In this document: positions 25,970 through 34,836 of the stretch, one piece after another
Layout of the letters: every line of letters begins with the position of its first letter
How positions within the stretch are numbered: the stretch's first letter is position 1
DNA from: Pseudomonadota bacterium
GTDB lineage: Bacteria > Desulfobacterota > Syntrophia > Syntrophales > UBA8958
Length of the DNA: 58,301 nucleotides
Direction of reading: 5' to 3'
Assembly (NCBI GenBank): GCA_030057915.1
Contig: JASGUC010000054.1
Coordinates: 1-58,301 of the forward strand
Program-made: the position numbers and the translations under genes
The notes under the pieces: model-generated
The model's input: the letters and a program-made list of their open reading frames with translations, nothing else
What the model was told of the DNA's origin: nothing
Databases searched by the model: none

Positions 25970-26085
25970 GGAGGTCCGAGGTCCAATGTCCAAGGTCCGA
26001 GGTCCAATGTCATTTCGAGGAGCGCGAGCCTACCCAGATGTCATTTCTAGGTAGCGAAGCGACTGAGAAATCCTAATCTTTGAAA
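25970..26085 (+). repeat. Dispersed repeat, family B
   Basis: It begins with iterations of GGTCCAATGTC/AAGGTCCGA (25975-26010), continues with GTCATTTCGAGGAGCG, and ends in a 33-bp block (26053-26085; AGCGAAGCGACTGAGAAATC at its start) that is identical to 47120-47152. It lies between the TPR gene and the kinase gene and is followed at once by a run of 11 G. Confidence 0.8.
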
Positions 26086-26107
26086 GGGGGGGGGGGACAG
26101 AAGCGTC

Positions 26108-26875
26108 ATGACGGCGGAGACGGGGGAAGAAATGACCGGGATCGTTCATGAGCCGACGATGGAACTGGCCCATCGGATACGCAATCCCCTGGGCAGCATC
26201 GAGCTGTTTGCCTCGCTCATGCTCAAGGATTGCCGCCACGACGCCGATCAGCGCCGATTGGAGCAGATTCTCGGGGCCGTCAAGACCATTAACCGGTATC
26301 TGTCGGAATTCATGGTGTCCAAGAGAAACCTGCGGCTGTCCCTGGAGGAATTCGACGTCCACGAACTGCTGCGGGAGATCGTCGGGCGCGAGGAGATACT
26401 CGGCGACGAGAGCGAGGTTTACCTCGAGGTCGCCTATGCCGACGCGGCGCCCCTGATTGCCGGCAATCGGGAAATGCTGAAGCGTCTTTTCGTCAATCTT
26501 ATCCTGTACACCCTGCAATCCATGCCCAGAGGATGTGCCCTCCGCATCGAGACGAGGATAATGGCCCCCGACCCAGCGCGAGATCTCCCGGAGGGGCCTG
26601 GCGGGTCATTGGGCATAAGATTTGCCGGAACCGATTGGATGAAGAGTGGAACGGCCGATCAGGCCGCGCCTTTTGATATCTTTATGACCAGCAGCCGGAA
26701 GAACGTCGGGCTCGGCTTCGCGATCCTGCAGAACATGATGGATCTGCACGGAGGCTTCTTTACCCTGGGCGCCGAAGGCGGAGGGGCGATGAATCTGGAT
26801 CTCTTCTTTCCCTTGCAATCGTTGGGGACGCGATCCGGGTTGACGCGACCGGTCAAGGAACGGGGGGTTGGATGA
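26108..26875 (+). CDS. Soluble histidine kinase, FlrB/FleS-like, with degenerate ATPase
   Basis: A 255-residue protein with no membrane segment and no sensor domain. The H-box is AHRIRNPLGSIELF with His22, typical of FlrB/AtoS-type kinases. A helical dimerisation region follows to about residue 95, then an ATPase-like domain. In it the N-box region reads VNLILYTLQSMPRG, with Tyr where Asn is expected, and the DxGxG motif is not visible; a GLGFAILQNMMDLHGG G2-like motif is kept. Kinase activity is uncertain. It overlaps the NtrC-type regulator gene by 4 bases, so that regulator is the expected partner. The G11 run upstream serves as ribosome-binding site. Confidence 0.8.
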   Translation: MTAETGEEMTGIVHEPTMELAHRIRNPLGSIELFASLMLKDCRHDADQRRLEQILGAVKTINRYLSEFMVSKRNLRLSLEEFDVHELLREIVGREEILGDESEVYLEVAYADAAPLIAGNREMLKRLFVNLILYTLQSMPRGCALRIETRIMAPDPARDLPEGPGGSLGIRFAGTDWMKSGTADQAAPFDIFMTSSRKNVGLGFAILQNMMDLHGGFFTLGAEGGGAMNLDLFFPLQSLGTRSGLTRPVKERGVG

Positions 26876-28248
26876 AACGGGTGCTTATTGTCGATGACGA
26901 CGACGCCATGAGAATGGCCCTGATGGATTCGCTCGAATCCTGTGGATACGAGGTTGCCGCGGCGGAGAATGGCCAGGAGGCGCTGGAGATGTTCCAAAGG
27001 GAAACCTTTTCCGTGGTGATTTCCGATATGCGCATGCCCCGGGTGGGGGGCATGGAGGTGCTGCGGCAGATAAAAAGGGTTTCCGCTCAGACCCCCGTGA
27101 TCCTCATCACCGCTTACGGCACGGTAAAGACCGCCGTCGAGGCCATGAAGGAGGGGGCGGCGGAGTTCCTCATGAAGCCCTTTTCCCTGGACGATCTGGA
27201 GTTCACGGTCAAAAACGTCCTGGCCAACCAGATGCATCAGGAATCCGAACCGCTCCGCTCCGACCGGTCGGGACCGCCGACAATAAAAGAAATCATTACG
27301 GAAAGCAACCGGATGCTTTCCCTGCTGACCATGCTGAGGAATATCGCCAAAAGCAGATCCAGCGTCCTGATTCAGGGAGAGAGCGGGACCGGCAAGGAAC
27401 TCATCGCCAGATACATCTATCTCAACAGCGGCCGGAAACACAAGCCCTTCGTGGCGGTCAACTGCGCCGCGATTCCCAACAATCTCCTGGAGAGTGAAAT
27501 GTTCGGGTATGAGAAGGGGGCGTTTACCGGGGCCATGCAGAGAAAGATCGGCAAATTCGAAATGGCCGATGGCGGCACCCTGCTTTTGGACGAGATCAGC
27601 GAGATGGACAGCCAACTGCAGGCGAAACTCCTCCGGGTCCTGCAGGAGGGCGAGGTGGACCGGGTCGGGGGGAAGCAGCCGGTTCCCGTGGATGTCCGCG
27701 TCATCGCCACGACCAATGTCGATCTGAAACAGGCGATCGAGGAGAAGAAATTCCGTCAGGATCTCTATTTCCGTCTCAATGTCGTTCCGGTCACGATCCC
27801 GCCATTGCGGGACAGAAAAGAGGACATTCCCCTCCTGGCGGGCTATTTCCTCAAGAAATACGGCGCCGCATCCGAAAAAACGGGTTTATCCCTATCCCCG
27901 GCCGCCTTAGGGCAGATGGGGGCTTATGCCTGGCCGGGCAATGTCCGGGAGCTGGAGAACGTCATGGAACGGGCGGTCCTCATCTGCGACGGGGCCACGA
28001 TCGAGCCGGAGCATCTTGGCCTTGACGGGATGGAACTGCCCATGACCGAGCCGGCGATTCAGGAGACCCCGGCAACCGTCCCTGCGGCGTCCATGGAAAA
28101 CATGACCCTCCGGGAGGTGGAAAAGGCGCTGATCATCGAAACCTTGAACAAGGTTCGGGGGAACAGGACCAAGGCGTCGCAAATCCTGGGAATCAGCGTC
28201 CGAACCATGCGCAACAAGCTCCATGAGTACAATCTCGAGGATATATGA
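26872..28248 (+). CDS. Sigma-54-dependent flagellar regulator, FlrC/FleR-like
   Basis: A 458-residue activator. Receiver: VDDDDAMRMAL and Asp52 in ISDMRMPRVGG. AAA+ domain: GESGTGKE at 169-176 and sigma-54 loop GAFTGA at 216-221. The C-terminal Fis-type helix-turn-helix reads GNRTKASQILGISVRTMRNK. It is paired with the kinase at 26108 by a 4-base overlap. The flgB sigma-54 promoter lies 22 bases past its stop codon. By analogy to FlrBC/FleSR it should switch on rod, hook and basal body operons. It is clearly paralogous to the regulator at 16717. Confidence 0.9.
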   Translation: MKRVLIVDDDDAMRMALMDSLESCGYEVAAAENGQEALEMFQRETFSVVISDMRMPRVGGMEVLRQIKRVSAQTPVILITAYGTVKTAVEAMKEGAAEFLMKPFSLDDLEFTVKNVLANQMHQESEPLRSDRSGPPTIKEIITESNRMLSLLTMLRNIAKSRSSVLIQGESGTGKELIARYIYLNSGRKHKPFVAVNCAAIPNNLLESEMFGYEKGAFTGAMQRKIGKFEMADGGTLLLDEISEMDSQLQAKLLRVLQEGEVDRVGGKQPVPVDVRVIATTNVDLKQAIEEKKFRQDLYFRLNVVPVTIPPLRDRKEDIPLLAGYFLKKYGAASEKTGLSLSPAALGQMGAYAWPGNVRELENVMERAVLICDGATIEPEHLGLDGMELPMTEPAIQETPATVPAASMENMTLREVEKALIIETLNKVRGNRTKASQILGISVRTMRNKLHEYNLEDI

Positions 28249-28269
28249 ACCGCCGGCGTAACGGCTCAT

Positions 28270-28285
28270 TGGTATGCGGATTGCA
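28270..28285 (+). promoter_or_regulatory. Sigma-54 promoter of flgBC
   Basis: TGGTATGCGGATTGCA has TGG and TTGCA at -24/-12 spacing, 38 bases upstream of the flgB start codon. It differs from the 23772 element in only two of 16 bases. Confidence 0.75.
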
Positions 28286-28322
28286 TCTTTAACGACAGGT
28301 CGGGAAAGGAAGGTGGAAACGG

Positions 28323-28715
28323 ATGCGGGCGCTATTCAACAGGACGGTGGATGTGCTGTCGGGCATGCTCAATTATCGGTCCCGACGGCATCAGGTTCTT
28401 CTCTCCAACATTGCCAATCTTGACGTGCCGGAATATCGGGCCGCGGAGCTGACGCTGAAAAACGTCAAAGAAGGAAATTCCTCCGCCATGCCGCCGGTGA
28501 GTCTGAAGACGACCCAGCGCGGACATATGCCCTCCCGGGGGATGACGAGTGATGGGATCATCGGGGATGTCGAGTTGAAGACACAGGAAGGCAAGGTTTC
28601 CCTGGACCGGGAAATGGCCTCCGTCTCGGAGAACCACCTCATGTACAATGCCACGATCGAGATGTTGGCCAGAAAATTCCGCAGCTTGAACACCGTGCTG
28701 AAGGAGACCAGATAA
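28323..28715 (+). CDS. flgB: Flagellar basal-body rod protein FlgB
   Basis: A 130-residue proximal rod protein. It has the rod-family N-terminus MLNYRSRRHQVLLSNIANLD with the ANxDVPEYR motif and the C-terminal NATIEMLARKFRSLNTVL helix. No signal peptide, as expected for type III export. AAAGGAAGGT precedes the ATG. It starts the flagellar core and is followed by flgC after one base. Confidence 0.95.
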   Translation: MRALFNRTVDVLSGMLNYRSRRHQVLLSNIANLDVPEYRAAELTLKNVKEGNSSAMPPVSLKTTQRGHMPSRGMTSDGIIGDVELKTQEGKVSLDREMASVSENHLMYNATIEMLARKFRSLNTVLKETR

Positions 28716-28716
28716 C

Positions 28717-29142
28717 ATGGATATATCGAAAACATTCAAGATATGCGGCGACGGCCTGGCCGCGCAACGGGCGAAGCTGGATGTCGTCGCCTCCAACCTG
28801 GCCAATGCGAGCACGACCCGCACCGCCGAAGGCGGCCCTTACCGCCGCAAGTCCCTGGTGCTTTCGTCCCAGGAGGTGGAGGCCCCTTTCGACGCGGCCA
28901 TGAAGAATGCGCTGAAGACCGTGAAGATAGAAAAGATAGTGGAAGATGAGGGACCGGGCAAGATGGTTTACGACCCCTCCCATCCCGATGCGGACGATAA
29001 GGGCATGGTCGTCCTCCCCAATGTAAATATCGTGATGGAAATGGCGGATATGATTTCGTCCTCCCGGTCCTTCGAGGCCTGTGTGACGGCCTTTGACGCC
29101 ACGAAGAACATGGCGCTGAAATCGTTGGAACTTGGGAAGTGA
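28717..29142 (+). CDS. flgC: Flagellar basal-body rod protein FlgC
   Basis: A 141-residue rod protein with the N-terminal motif LDVVASNLANASTTRT and the C-terminal NIVMEMADMISSSRSFEACV, then a heptad tail. It builds the proximal rod with FlgB. It follows flgB after a single base. Confidence 0.95.
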   Translation: MDISKTFKICGDGLAAQRAKLDVVASNLANASTTRTAEGGPYRRKSLVLSSQEVEAPFDAAMKNALKTVKIEKIVEDEGPGKMVYDPSHPDADDKGMVVLPNVNIVMEMADMISSSRSFEACVTAFDATKNMALKSLELGK

Positions 29143-29209
29143 AGAAAGCCGCCGGGCCCGGATACATGAACATCGAGGCCTGCGGATGATTGCTTAGAAA
29201 ACCTACTTT

Positions 29210-29284
29210 CGTCATTCCCGCGAAGGTGGGAATCCAGCGTTTTCAGGCATCTTCTGGATGTCGGGTCAAGCCCGGCATGACAAG
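29210..29284 (+). repeat. Dispersed palindromic repeat, family A (best copy)
   Basis: CGTCATTCCCGCGAAGGTGG begins the element and GTCGGGTCAAGCCCGGCATG ends it before ACAAGAC. Two stems are visible, ATTCCC/GGGAAT and CGGG/CCCG. This is the widespread type of palindromic intergenic repeat in deltaproteobacterial genomes. It lies in the 359-base flgC-fliE gap (29143-29501), which otherwise holds no gene I can support. Confidence 0.75.
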
Positions 29285-29501
29285 ACAGATCGTTCTTCCC
29301 GGGGCATATATCGAGAGATTCGTCTAAACGCGGAAGAATGATTCGTAAATAGCCCGGCAGATCCTTCCCGCCCCTTCGGGATGGGGATAGGGGCGCCGGG
29401 AGGAGCGAGATTTATACGTCGCTCACGGGGAAGCGAAAACGATTTCCGAGCCGCGGCGAGGCCAGCTTTCCGCGGCCTGAACATGGTGGAGAGGAGAGAG
29501 T

Positions 29502-29801
29502 ATGAAGACCTTGTCCGTTCCGGTCAATATGACGACCGATCCGTTGGGGGGAAAAGGCCGGACCTCCGGGTCGAAAGGAGGCGGTTCCTTTGCGGAGATG
29601 CTCCAAGGGGCCGTCAAGGAGGCCAACGCGCTTCAAAATCAGGCCGAGGAGGCGATAAACGACATGCAGCTCAAGGGTAGCGGCAGCATTCACGAGGTGA
29701 TAATCGCCATGGAGAAAGCGGACATTTCCTTCCGCACGCTGCTTCAGGTTCGGAATAAAGTCCTCGATGCCTATCAGGAAATCATGAGAATGACCGTTTA
29801 A
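29502..29801 (+). CDS. fliE: Flagellar hook-basal body complex protein FliE
   Basis: A 99-residue protein that joins the MS ring to the rod and is the first type III export substrate. It has a variable N-terminus, SFAEMLQGAVKEANALQNQA and the conserved C-terminus HEVIIAMEKADISFRTLLQV with NKVLDAYQEIMRM. GAGAGGAGAG precedes the ATG. It is separated from flgC by repeat-bearing DNA; no clear promoter was found in that gap. Confidence 0.95.
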   Translation: MKTLSVPVNMTTDPLGGKGRTSGSKGGGSFAEMLQGAVKEANALQNQAEEAINDMQLKGSGSIHEVIIAMEKADISFRTLLQVRNKVLDAYQEIMRMTV

Positions 29802-29816
29802 GGCGAGGAAGACGCG

Positions 29817-31370
29817 ATGAACCAGCTTATGCAGTTCTTTTCGGGTTTGGCGGCCGCCTTCAATGCCATGAATACCGCCAGGAAAACCATGATCGCCGGC
29901 GCCGGTCTGCTGACCGTGGTCCTCGTCGGGGCGTTGTCCTACTTTGCCGCCCAGGTGGAATATCAGGCGCTGTTTTCCGGTTTGTCCAGCGAGGATGCCG
30001 CGGCCATTGTAGCGAGACTGCAGGAGAAGAAGGTGCCCTACAAGGTGTCCGCGTCGGGCGACGTCATCTATGCCCCGGCGGACAAGGTTCCGGAGCTGCG
30101 GATGGAAATGGCGGCCACGGGAGCATTGCGTGGCGGCATCGTGGGCTATGAAATATTCGACAACAAGACCCTGGGGGCGACGGACTTCGAGCAGCAGTTG
30201 AACTTCCGTCGGGCCTTGCAGGGGGAGTTGTCGCGAACGATCAACAGCCTGGATGAGGTCCAGCAGAGTCGCGTCCACATCGCCTTTCCCAAGGAATCCC
30301 TCTTTGTGGACCAGCAAAAAAAGGCCACGGCTTCGGTGACGTTGAAGCTCAAGGGCGGCAAGACCCTGAGACCGGGTCAAATCGAGGGGATCGCCCACCT
30401 GGTGGCCAGGAGCGTGGAGGGTCTGGGGCCCGAGGATGTGATCGTTGTGGACAGCAGAGGCAACATCCTCTCCAAGAATCAGGACGAAGGGAAGAATTCC
30501 CGGCTCTCCATAGCGCAATTGGATTATCGGCGTCATATCGAGAAGGATATGGCCGCCCAGGTGCAGACCATGTTGGAGAATGTGGTGGGGCGGGGCAAAG
30601 CCGTGGTGCGGGTTACCGCGGACCTCGATTTCCGGGTTACGGAAAAAACCGAGGAAACGTATGATCCGGAGTCGCCGGTCGTCAGGAGCACCCAGCGGCA
30701 GACCGACAAAACCACCACGACCGCTGCAAAAACCGGTACGACAGGATCCCCGGGGGGACAGGAGCACGAAAAGACGGATGAGACGGTCAATTATGAAATC
30801 AATCGGGTGGTAAACAAAACGGTCATGCCCGTCGGGGAGATCCGGAAACTGTCCCTGGCGGTGCTGGTGGACGGCATATATGCCAAGAATGACAAGGGGG
30901 AGGAGGTATATCAGGAGCGGCCCAAGAAGGATATCGACGCCATCGAGGAACTGGTCAGGAAGTCCGCGGGCTTCAACGCCTCCCGGGGCGATCAGGTGGT
31001 GGTGAGCAGCATGCCGTTCAACAGAATGGAGCAAGAGGCCGCCTTGGCGGGGTCCAACTGGCAGGATGTATTCAGGACCCTGCTGCCGCTTTTTAAGTAT
31101 GTGGTCCTGCTGGCGGCCTTCGCCATGATCTTTCTCTGGGTGGTCCGCCCGTTGATCCGCGGGGCCATGGCCACGGCCTCTTCCCGGCCGGTAATGATGG
31201 GCGAGGCAATGCAGAGAACGGCGGCGCCCGCTTCCATCGGCGCCGGGGAGGGAATTCCCATGGTGGCCGCGCCGATGGAAGGGCCGCGGACGGAGACCGA
31301 TATCGTCCGTCAGCTTGCCAGTACGGATGCGAAGAGATTCGCGGAGATACTGAGAAACTGGGTTAATTGA
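29817..31370 (+). CDS. fliF: Flagellar MS-ring protein FliF
   Basis: A 517-residue protein with two membrane helices (about 20-42 and 420-440) around a periplasmic ring-forming region. Diagnostic segments are YQALFSGLSSEDAAAIVARL, LRGGIVGYEIFD, LGATDFEQQLNFRRALQGEL and SRVHIAFPKESLF. A Lys/Thr/Gly-rich insert lies near 300-325. The C-terminus (RFAEILRNWVN) is the FliG-binding helix. It assembles the MS ring on which the export gate and C ring are built. Confidence 0.95.
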   Translation: MNQLMQFFSGLAAAFNAMNTARKTMIAGAGLLTVVLVGALSYFAAQVEYQALFSGLSSEDAAAIVARLQEKKVPYKVSASGDVIYAPADKVPELRMEMAATGALRGGIVGYEIFDNKTLGATDFEQQLNFRRALQGELSRTINSLDEVQQSRVHIAFPKESLFVDQQKKATASVTLKLKGGKTLRPGQIEGIAHLVARSVEGLGPEDVIVVDSRGNILSKNQDEGKNSRLSIAQLDYRRHIEKDMAAQVQTMLENVVGRGKAVVRVTADLDFRVTEKTEETYDPESPVVRSTQRQTDKTTTTAAKTGTTGSPGGQEHEKTDETVNYEINRVVNKTVMPVGEIRKLSLAVLVDGIYAKNDKGEEVYQERPKKDIDAIEELVRKSAGFNASRGDQVVVSSMPFNRMEQEAALAGSNWQDVFRTLLPLFKYVVLLAAFAMIFLWVVRPLIRGAMATASSRPVMMGEAMQRTAAPASIGAGEGIPMVAAPMEGPRTETDIVRQLASTDAKRFAEILRNWVN

Positions 31371-31390
31371 TCCATGCGGGGACAGGGGCG

Positions 31391-32386
31391 ATGACCAACG
31401 AGGAACGAGCGGCAATCGTGTTGTTGAGCCTGGATGAGGATGTGGCGGCGGAAGTCATGCGCAACATGAGGCCTCAGGAGATACGCCGGGTGGGGAAATA
31501 CATGAATCGCATCACCATGATCCCAGCGGAGGTGGTGAATGCCGTTGCCAAGGAATTCGTGACCCTGGCCAAGGAAAGCGGCGGCACCATCGCCATCCAG
31601 GACGGCACGGCGAAAAATATCGTCATGAAGGCCCTGGGGGAGAAGAATGCCCAGCATATCCTGGCGGAGGTGGACAAGGCAAAGAGCATGGACAACCCCA
31701 TCATCGACAAATTACGGGATATCGACCCCAAGGTCCTCATGGAATTTACCAGATCGGAACATCCCCAGACCATCGCCCTGATCCTCGTCCATTTGAAGCC
31801 CGATCAGGCGGCGGAGATCCTCGAGAATTTCGGCCTCGAGATGCAGAGCGAGGTCGTCCGCCGCATGGCTAATCTAAAGAGCGTGCCCCATGAATTCATC
31901 GAAGAGATCGCCAAGACCCTGGAGAAGGAAATCGTGATCGGAGGCATCGACGATCAGCAGGTGGGGGGGGTCAAGGTGACTTCGGAGATTCTCAATCGTC
32001 TGGGACGGGCAACGGAGAACGCCATTTTGGAGTCCCTCGAGGAAAAGGATCCGGAATTGGGGAATGCCATCCGCAGTCTCATGTTTACCTTCGACGACGT
32101 CCTCAAGCTGGATGACAGGAGCCTCCAGGAACTCCTCAAGGAGATCGGCAGCGACGATCTGGCCAAGGCCTTGAAGCTTGTGGATGAGGGAATGAGGCAG
32201 AAGATCTTCAAGAATATGTCCAAGCGGGGAGCGGACATGCTTCGGGAGGACATCGAAATGATGCCTCCGACCAGGATTTCCGAGGTCGAGGCAAGCCAGC
32301 GGGTCATTCTCGATGCGACCAAGCGCCTGGAGGCAGAGGGCCGCATTGTCATCTCCCGGGGCGGCGAGGAAGATGAATACGTATAG
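31391..32386 (+). CDS. fliG: Flagellar motor switch protein FliG
   Basis: A 331-residue switch protein. The N-terminal domain binds FliF. The middle domain has the EHPQ motif at 123-126 (SEHPQTIALILVHL). The C-terminal torque domain runs from about 195 and includes the charged helix with DDRSLQELL. I chose the ATG at 31391, preceded by a purine-rich GGGGACAGGGG; a TTG at 31367 overlapping fliF is an alternative. It transmits torque from both MotA sets. Confidence 0.95.
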   Translation: MTNEERAAIVLLSLDEDVAAEVMRNMRPQEIRRVGKYMNRITMIPAEVVNAVAKEFVTLAKESGGTIAIQDGTAKNIVMKALGEKNAQHILAEVDKAKSMDNPIIDKLRDIDPKVLMEFTRSEHPQTIALILVHLKPDQAAEILENFGLEMQSEVVRRMANLKSVPHEFIEEIAKTLEKEIVIGGIDDQQVGGVKVTSEILNRLGRATENAILESLEEKDPELGNAIRSLMFTFDDVLKLDDRSLQELLKEIGSDDLAKALKLVDEGMRQKIFKNMSKRGADMLREDIEMMPPTRISEVEASQRVILDATKRLEAEGRIVISRGGEEDEYV

Positions 32387-33068
32387 AAGCAAGGTCATCA
32401 AATCCGACCGCGTAAGAATAAAGGATCCGGATGGCCGGGAGGCGCCGGGATTCCGAAGGGCAGGATTCAGTGACGCCCGGAACGATCAGACCCCGTCGCG
32501 GAACCGGAGATCGGAAATAGACGAATTGCGCCAGGCTCATGCGGAAGAGATCCGCCAGAGGGAAGCGCGGGCCTATGAGGAGGGATTCCAGGCGGGAAGA
32601 GATCAGAGCGAACGGCGTCAGCGCGAGGAGATGAAGAAGAGGGCCGATGCCCTGGATAATGTCATCCGGGAGGTGGCCATGATGAAGAAAAGGATCGTCG
32701 AGGAGGCGGAAGAGGACATCATCGGTTTGTCGCTCCACATAGCGGAAGTGGTTGTCCATCACGAGATCGCCGCCAACCGCGAGGTGATCCACCACGTCCT
32801 CCAGAACGCCATGAAAAACGTCCTCGATCGCGAAAACCTCGTCATTCGCCTGCATCCCGACGACCATCTCTATCTGATGGAGATCAAGAACTCATTTTTG
32901 CAGAATTTCGACGACTTGAAGAATGTCGGCTTTCAAAGGGACGAGACGATCAAGCAGGGAGGCGCGGTAATCGAAACCCAGCATGGCGAGGTCGATGCCC
33001 GGATAGATCAACAGTTCCGGGAGGTGAGGCAGGCCATGCAATCCGTCCGCACGCAGCGGGAAGCATAG
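32373..33068 (+). CDS. fliH: Flagellar export regulator FliH
   Basis: A 231-residue FliH. A charged N-terminal half contains AYEEGFQAGRDQSE, the FliH/YscL repeat region, and long helices. The C-terminal half (NLVIRLHPDDHLYLMEIK, VIETQHGEVDARIDQQF) matches the FliI-binding domain. It regulates the FliI ATPase and docks it to FliN. The ATG at 32373 overlaps the fliG end by 14 bases and has GCGAGGAAG upstream. Confidence 0.9.
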   Translation: MNTYRSKVIKSDRVRIKDPDGREAPGFRRAGFSDARNDQTPSRNRRSEIDELRQAHAEEIRQREARAYEEGFQAGRDQSERRQREEMKKRADALDNVIREVAMMKKRIVEEAEEDIIGLSLHIAEVVVHHEIAANREVIHHVLQNAMKNVLDRENLVIRLHPDDHLYLMEIKNSFLQNFDDLKNVGFQRDETIKQGGAVIETQHGEVDARIDQQFREVRQAMQSVRTQREA

Positions 33069-33073
33069 GCACG

Positions 33074-34393
33074 GTGAAGATCGACTTCGCGACATACCAT
33101 CGGAAGCTCCGGGACTTCAATCCGATCCAGGTCCACGGCAAGGTGAGCGAGATTGTCGGACTTATCGTGGAGGGGCATGGACCGGCGGCGTCCCTGGGCG
33201 AGTTGTGCGCCATCCATCCGGTCGGCGCCGGGAGGCCGATTACGGCGGAGGTGGTGGGTTTCAAAAAGGGGAAGGTTCTCCTCATGCCCCTGGATACAAT
33301 CCAGGGGTTGAGTCCCGGCGCCCGCATAGTCTCCCTGGGAAGGAAGGCGTCCGTGGAGATCGGCCCGCAGTTCCTCGGGCGCGTCATCGACGGCCTCGGC
33401 CAGCCCATAGACGACCAGGGGCCGATAGCCGCCGCCGCGGCCTATCCGATTTACGCCGATCCCATCAATCCCCTGAAGCGGGGACGCATCACCGAACCCA
33501 TGGATTTGGGCATCAAGGCGATCAATGGCGTCTTGACCTGCGGAAAAGGCCAGCGGATGGGGATTTTCGCGGGATCGGGCGTGGGCAAGAGCGTGTTGCT
33601 CGGGATGATCGCCCGCAACACCAAAGCGGATGTCAACGTTATCGGGATGATTGGCGAAAGGGGGCGGGAAGTCCGGGAGTTTCTGGAAAAGAATCTCGGA
33701 AAGGAGGGGCTCAGCCGTTCGATCGTTGTGGTGGCGGCTTCGGACCGCCATCCCTTGATCCGGATGCGCGCCGCCTACGTGGCTACCTCCATATCCGAGT
33801 ATTTCCGCGATCAGGGTAAGGATGTCCTCCTCATGGTCGATTCGCTTACGCGGTTTGCCATGGCGCAACGAGAGATTGGCCTTTCCGTGGGCGAACCGCC
33901 CACGACGAAGGGCTATACGCCCTCCGTCTTCAGCCTTCTGCCCAAACTGCTGGAAAGAACAGGGAAGATGGAAGGACGGGGCAGCATAACGGGGCTATAC
34001 ACCATCCTTGTGGAAGGAGACGATTTCAACGAACCGGTGGCCGACGCCGCCCGCTCCATCCTGGATGGTCATGTCGCCCTGACCAGGGAGTTGGCCAATC
34101 GCGGCCATTATCCCGCCGTGGACGTCCTGCAGAGCGTCAGCCGGGTGATGATCGATATCGTCGATGAGGAACAGCGACGCATGGCCAACAATATCCAGAA
34201 TATCCTGGCCACCTACAGGAAGGCGGAGGATCTGATCAACATCGGCGCCTATGTCAAGGGCTCCAACCAGGATATCGACTATGCGGTGGAGATGATCGAC
34301 CGGGTCAACGATTTCCTCCGCCAGAATATTCATGACAAGATTGACATAGCCAAAACAAGAAAACAGATGCGGAATCTGTTCGATGGCAAATGA
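33074..34393 (+). CDS. fliI: Flagellum-specific ATPase FliI
   Basis: A 439-residue export ATPase related to F1-beta. Walker A is AGSGVGKS at 166-173, Walker B is around VLLMVDSLTRFAMA, and the export-ATPase signature GEPPTTKGYTPSVF is present. The start codon is GTG. It lies six bases past fliH and overlaps fliJ by 4 bases. It energises the start of substrate export with FliH and FliJ. Confidence 0.95.
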   Translation: MKIDFATYHRKLRDFNPIQVHGKVSEIVGLIVEGHGPAASLGELCAIHPVGAGRPITAEVVGFKKGKVLLMPLDTIQGLSPGARIVSLGRKASVEIGPQFLGRVIDGLGQPIDDQGPIAAAAAYPIYADPINPLKRGRITEPMDLGIKAINGVLTCGKGQRMGIFAGSGVGKSVLLGMIARNTKADVNVIGMIGERGREVREFLEKNLGKEGLSRSIVVVAASDRHPLIRMRAAYVATSISEYFRDQGKDVLLMVDSLTRFAMAQREIGLSVGEPPTTKGYTPSVFSLLPKLLERTGKMEGRGSITGLYTILVEGDDFNEPVADAARSILDGHVALTRELANRGHYPAVDVLQSVSRVMIDIVDEEQRRMANNIQNILATYRKAEDLINIGAYVKGSNQDIDYAVEMIDRVNDFLRQNIHDKIDIAKTRKQMRNLFDGK

Positions 34394-34836
34394 AGACGTT
34401 TACTTTCAAATTGCAGACCGTCCTCGATGCGCGGAAGGCGAAGGAAGAGCAGACTCTCGCCGAATATACGGAACAGACCAGGTTGCTCGAGAAGGAAAGG
34501 GAGTCGCTGGCCAGGATGGGAACGGAAAAGGAGCGGCTTCTCCGACAACTGCGCGAGGATACAAACCGCCTTCTGAATCCCGCGGACATCGACCTCCGGG
34601 TTTCCTATATCAAGGTGTGGAACAGGAAGATGGCCATGCAAGAGAGTCTGGTGCTGACGATGGCGCAGGATGTGGAGAAGAAACGACATGCGCTGCTGGA
34701 GACGGTCAAGGACCGAAAGATAATGGAAAATTTAAAAGAGCGTCATTGGAAGGAATACCTGCTTCAGCAGGCTATGCAGGAACGGTTGATGGCGGACGAA
34801 ACGGCGGTGCAGAGACACGGGAGGAAGGATAAATGA
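34390..34836 (+). CDS. fliJ: Flagellar export stalk protein FliJ
   Basis: A 148-residue coiled-coil protein starting FTFKLQTVLDARKAKEEQTL, typical of FliJ, the central stalk of the FliI ring. Nearly the whole sequence is charged heptads. It overlaps fliI by 4 bases and the following gene by 4 bases, so all three are translationally coupled. Confidence 0.9.
   Translation: MKTFTFKLQTVLDARKAKEEQTLAEYTEQTRLLEKERESLARMGTEKERLLRQLREDTNRLLNPADIDLRVSYIKVWNRKMAMQESLVLTMAQDVEKKRHALLETVKDRKIMENLKERHWKEYLLQQAMQERLMADETAVQRHGRKDK

Noticed and set aside
29412-31415. 667-residue open frame antisense to fliE and fliF
   Set aside because: It is the shadow of fliF in a GC-rich region; it has His/Gly/Arg/Pro-rich composition, no family motif and no ribosome-binding site, while fliF on the other strand is certain.
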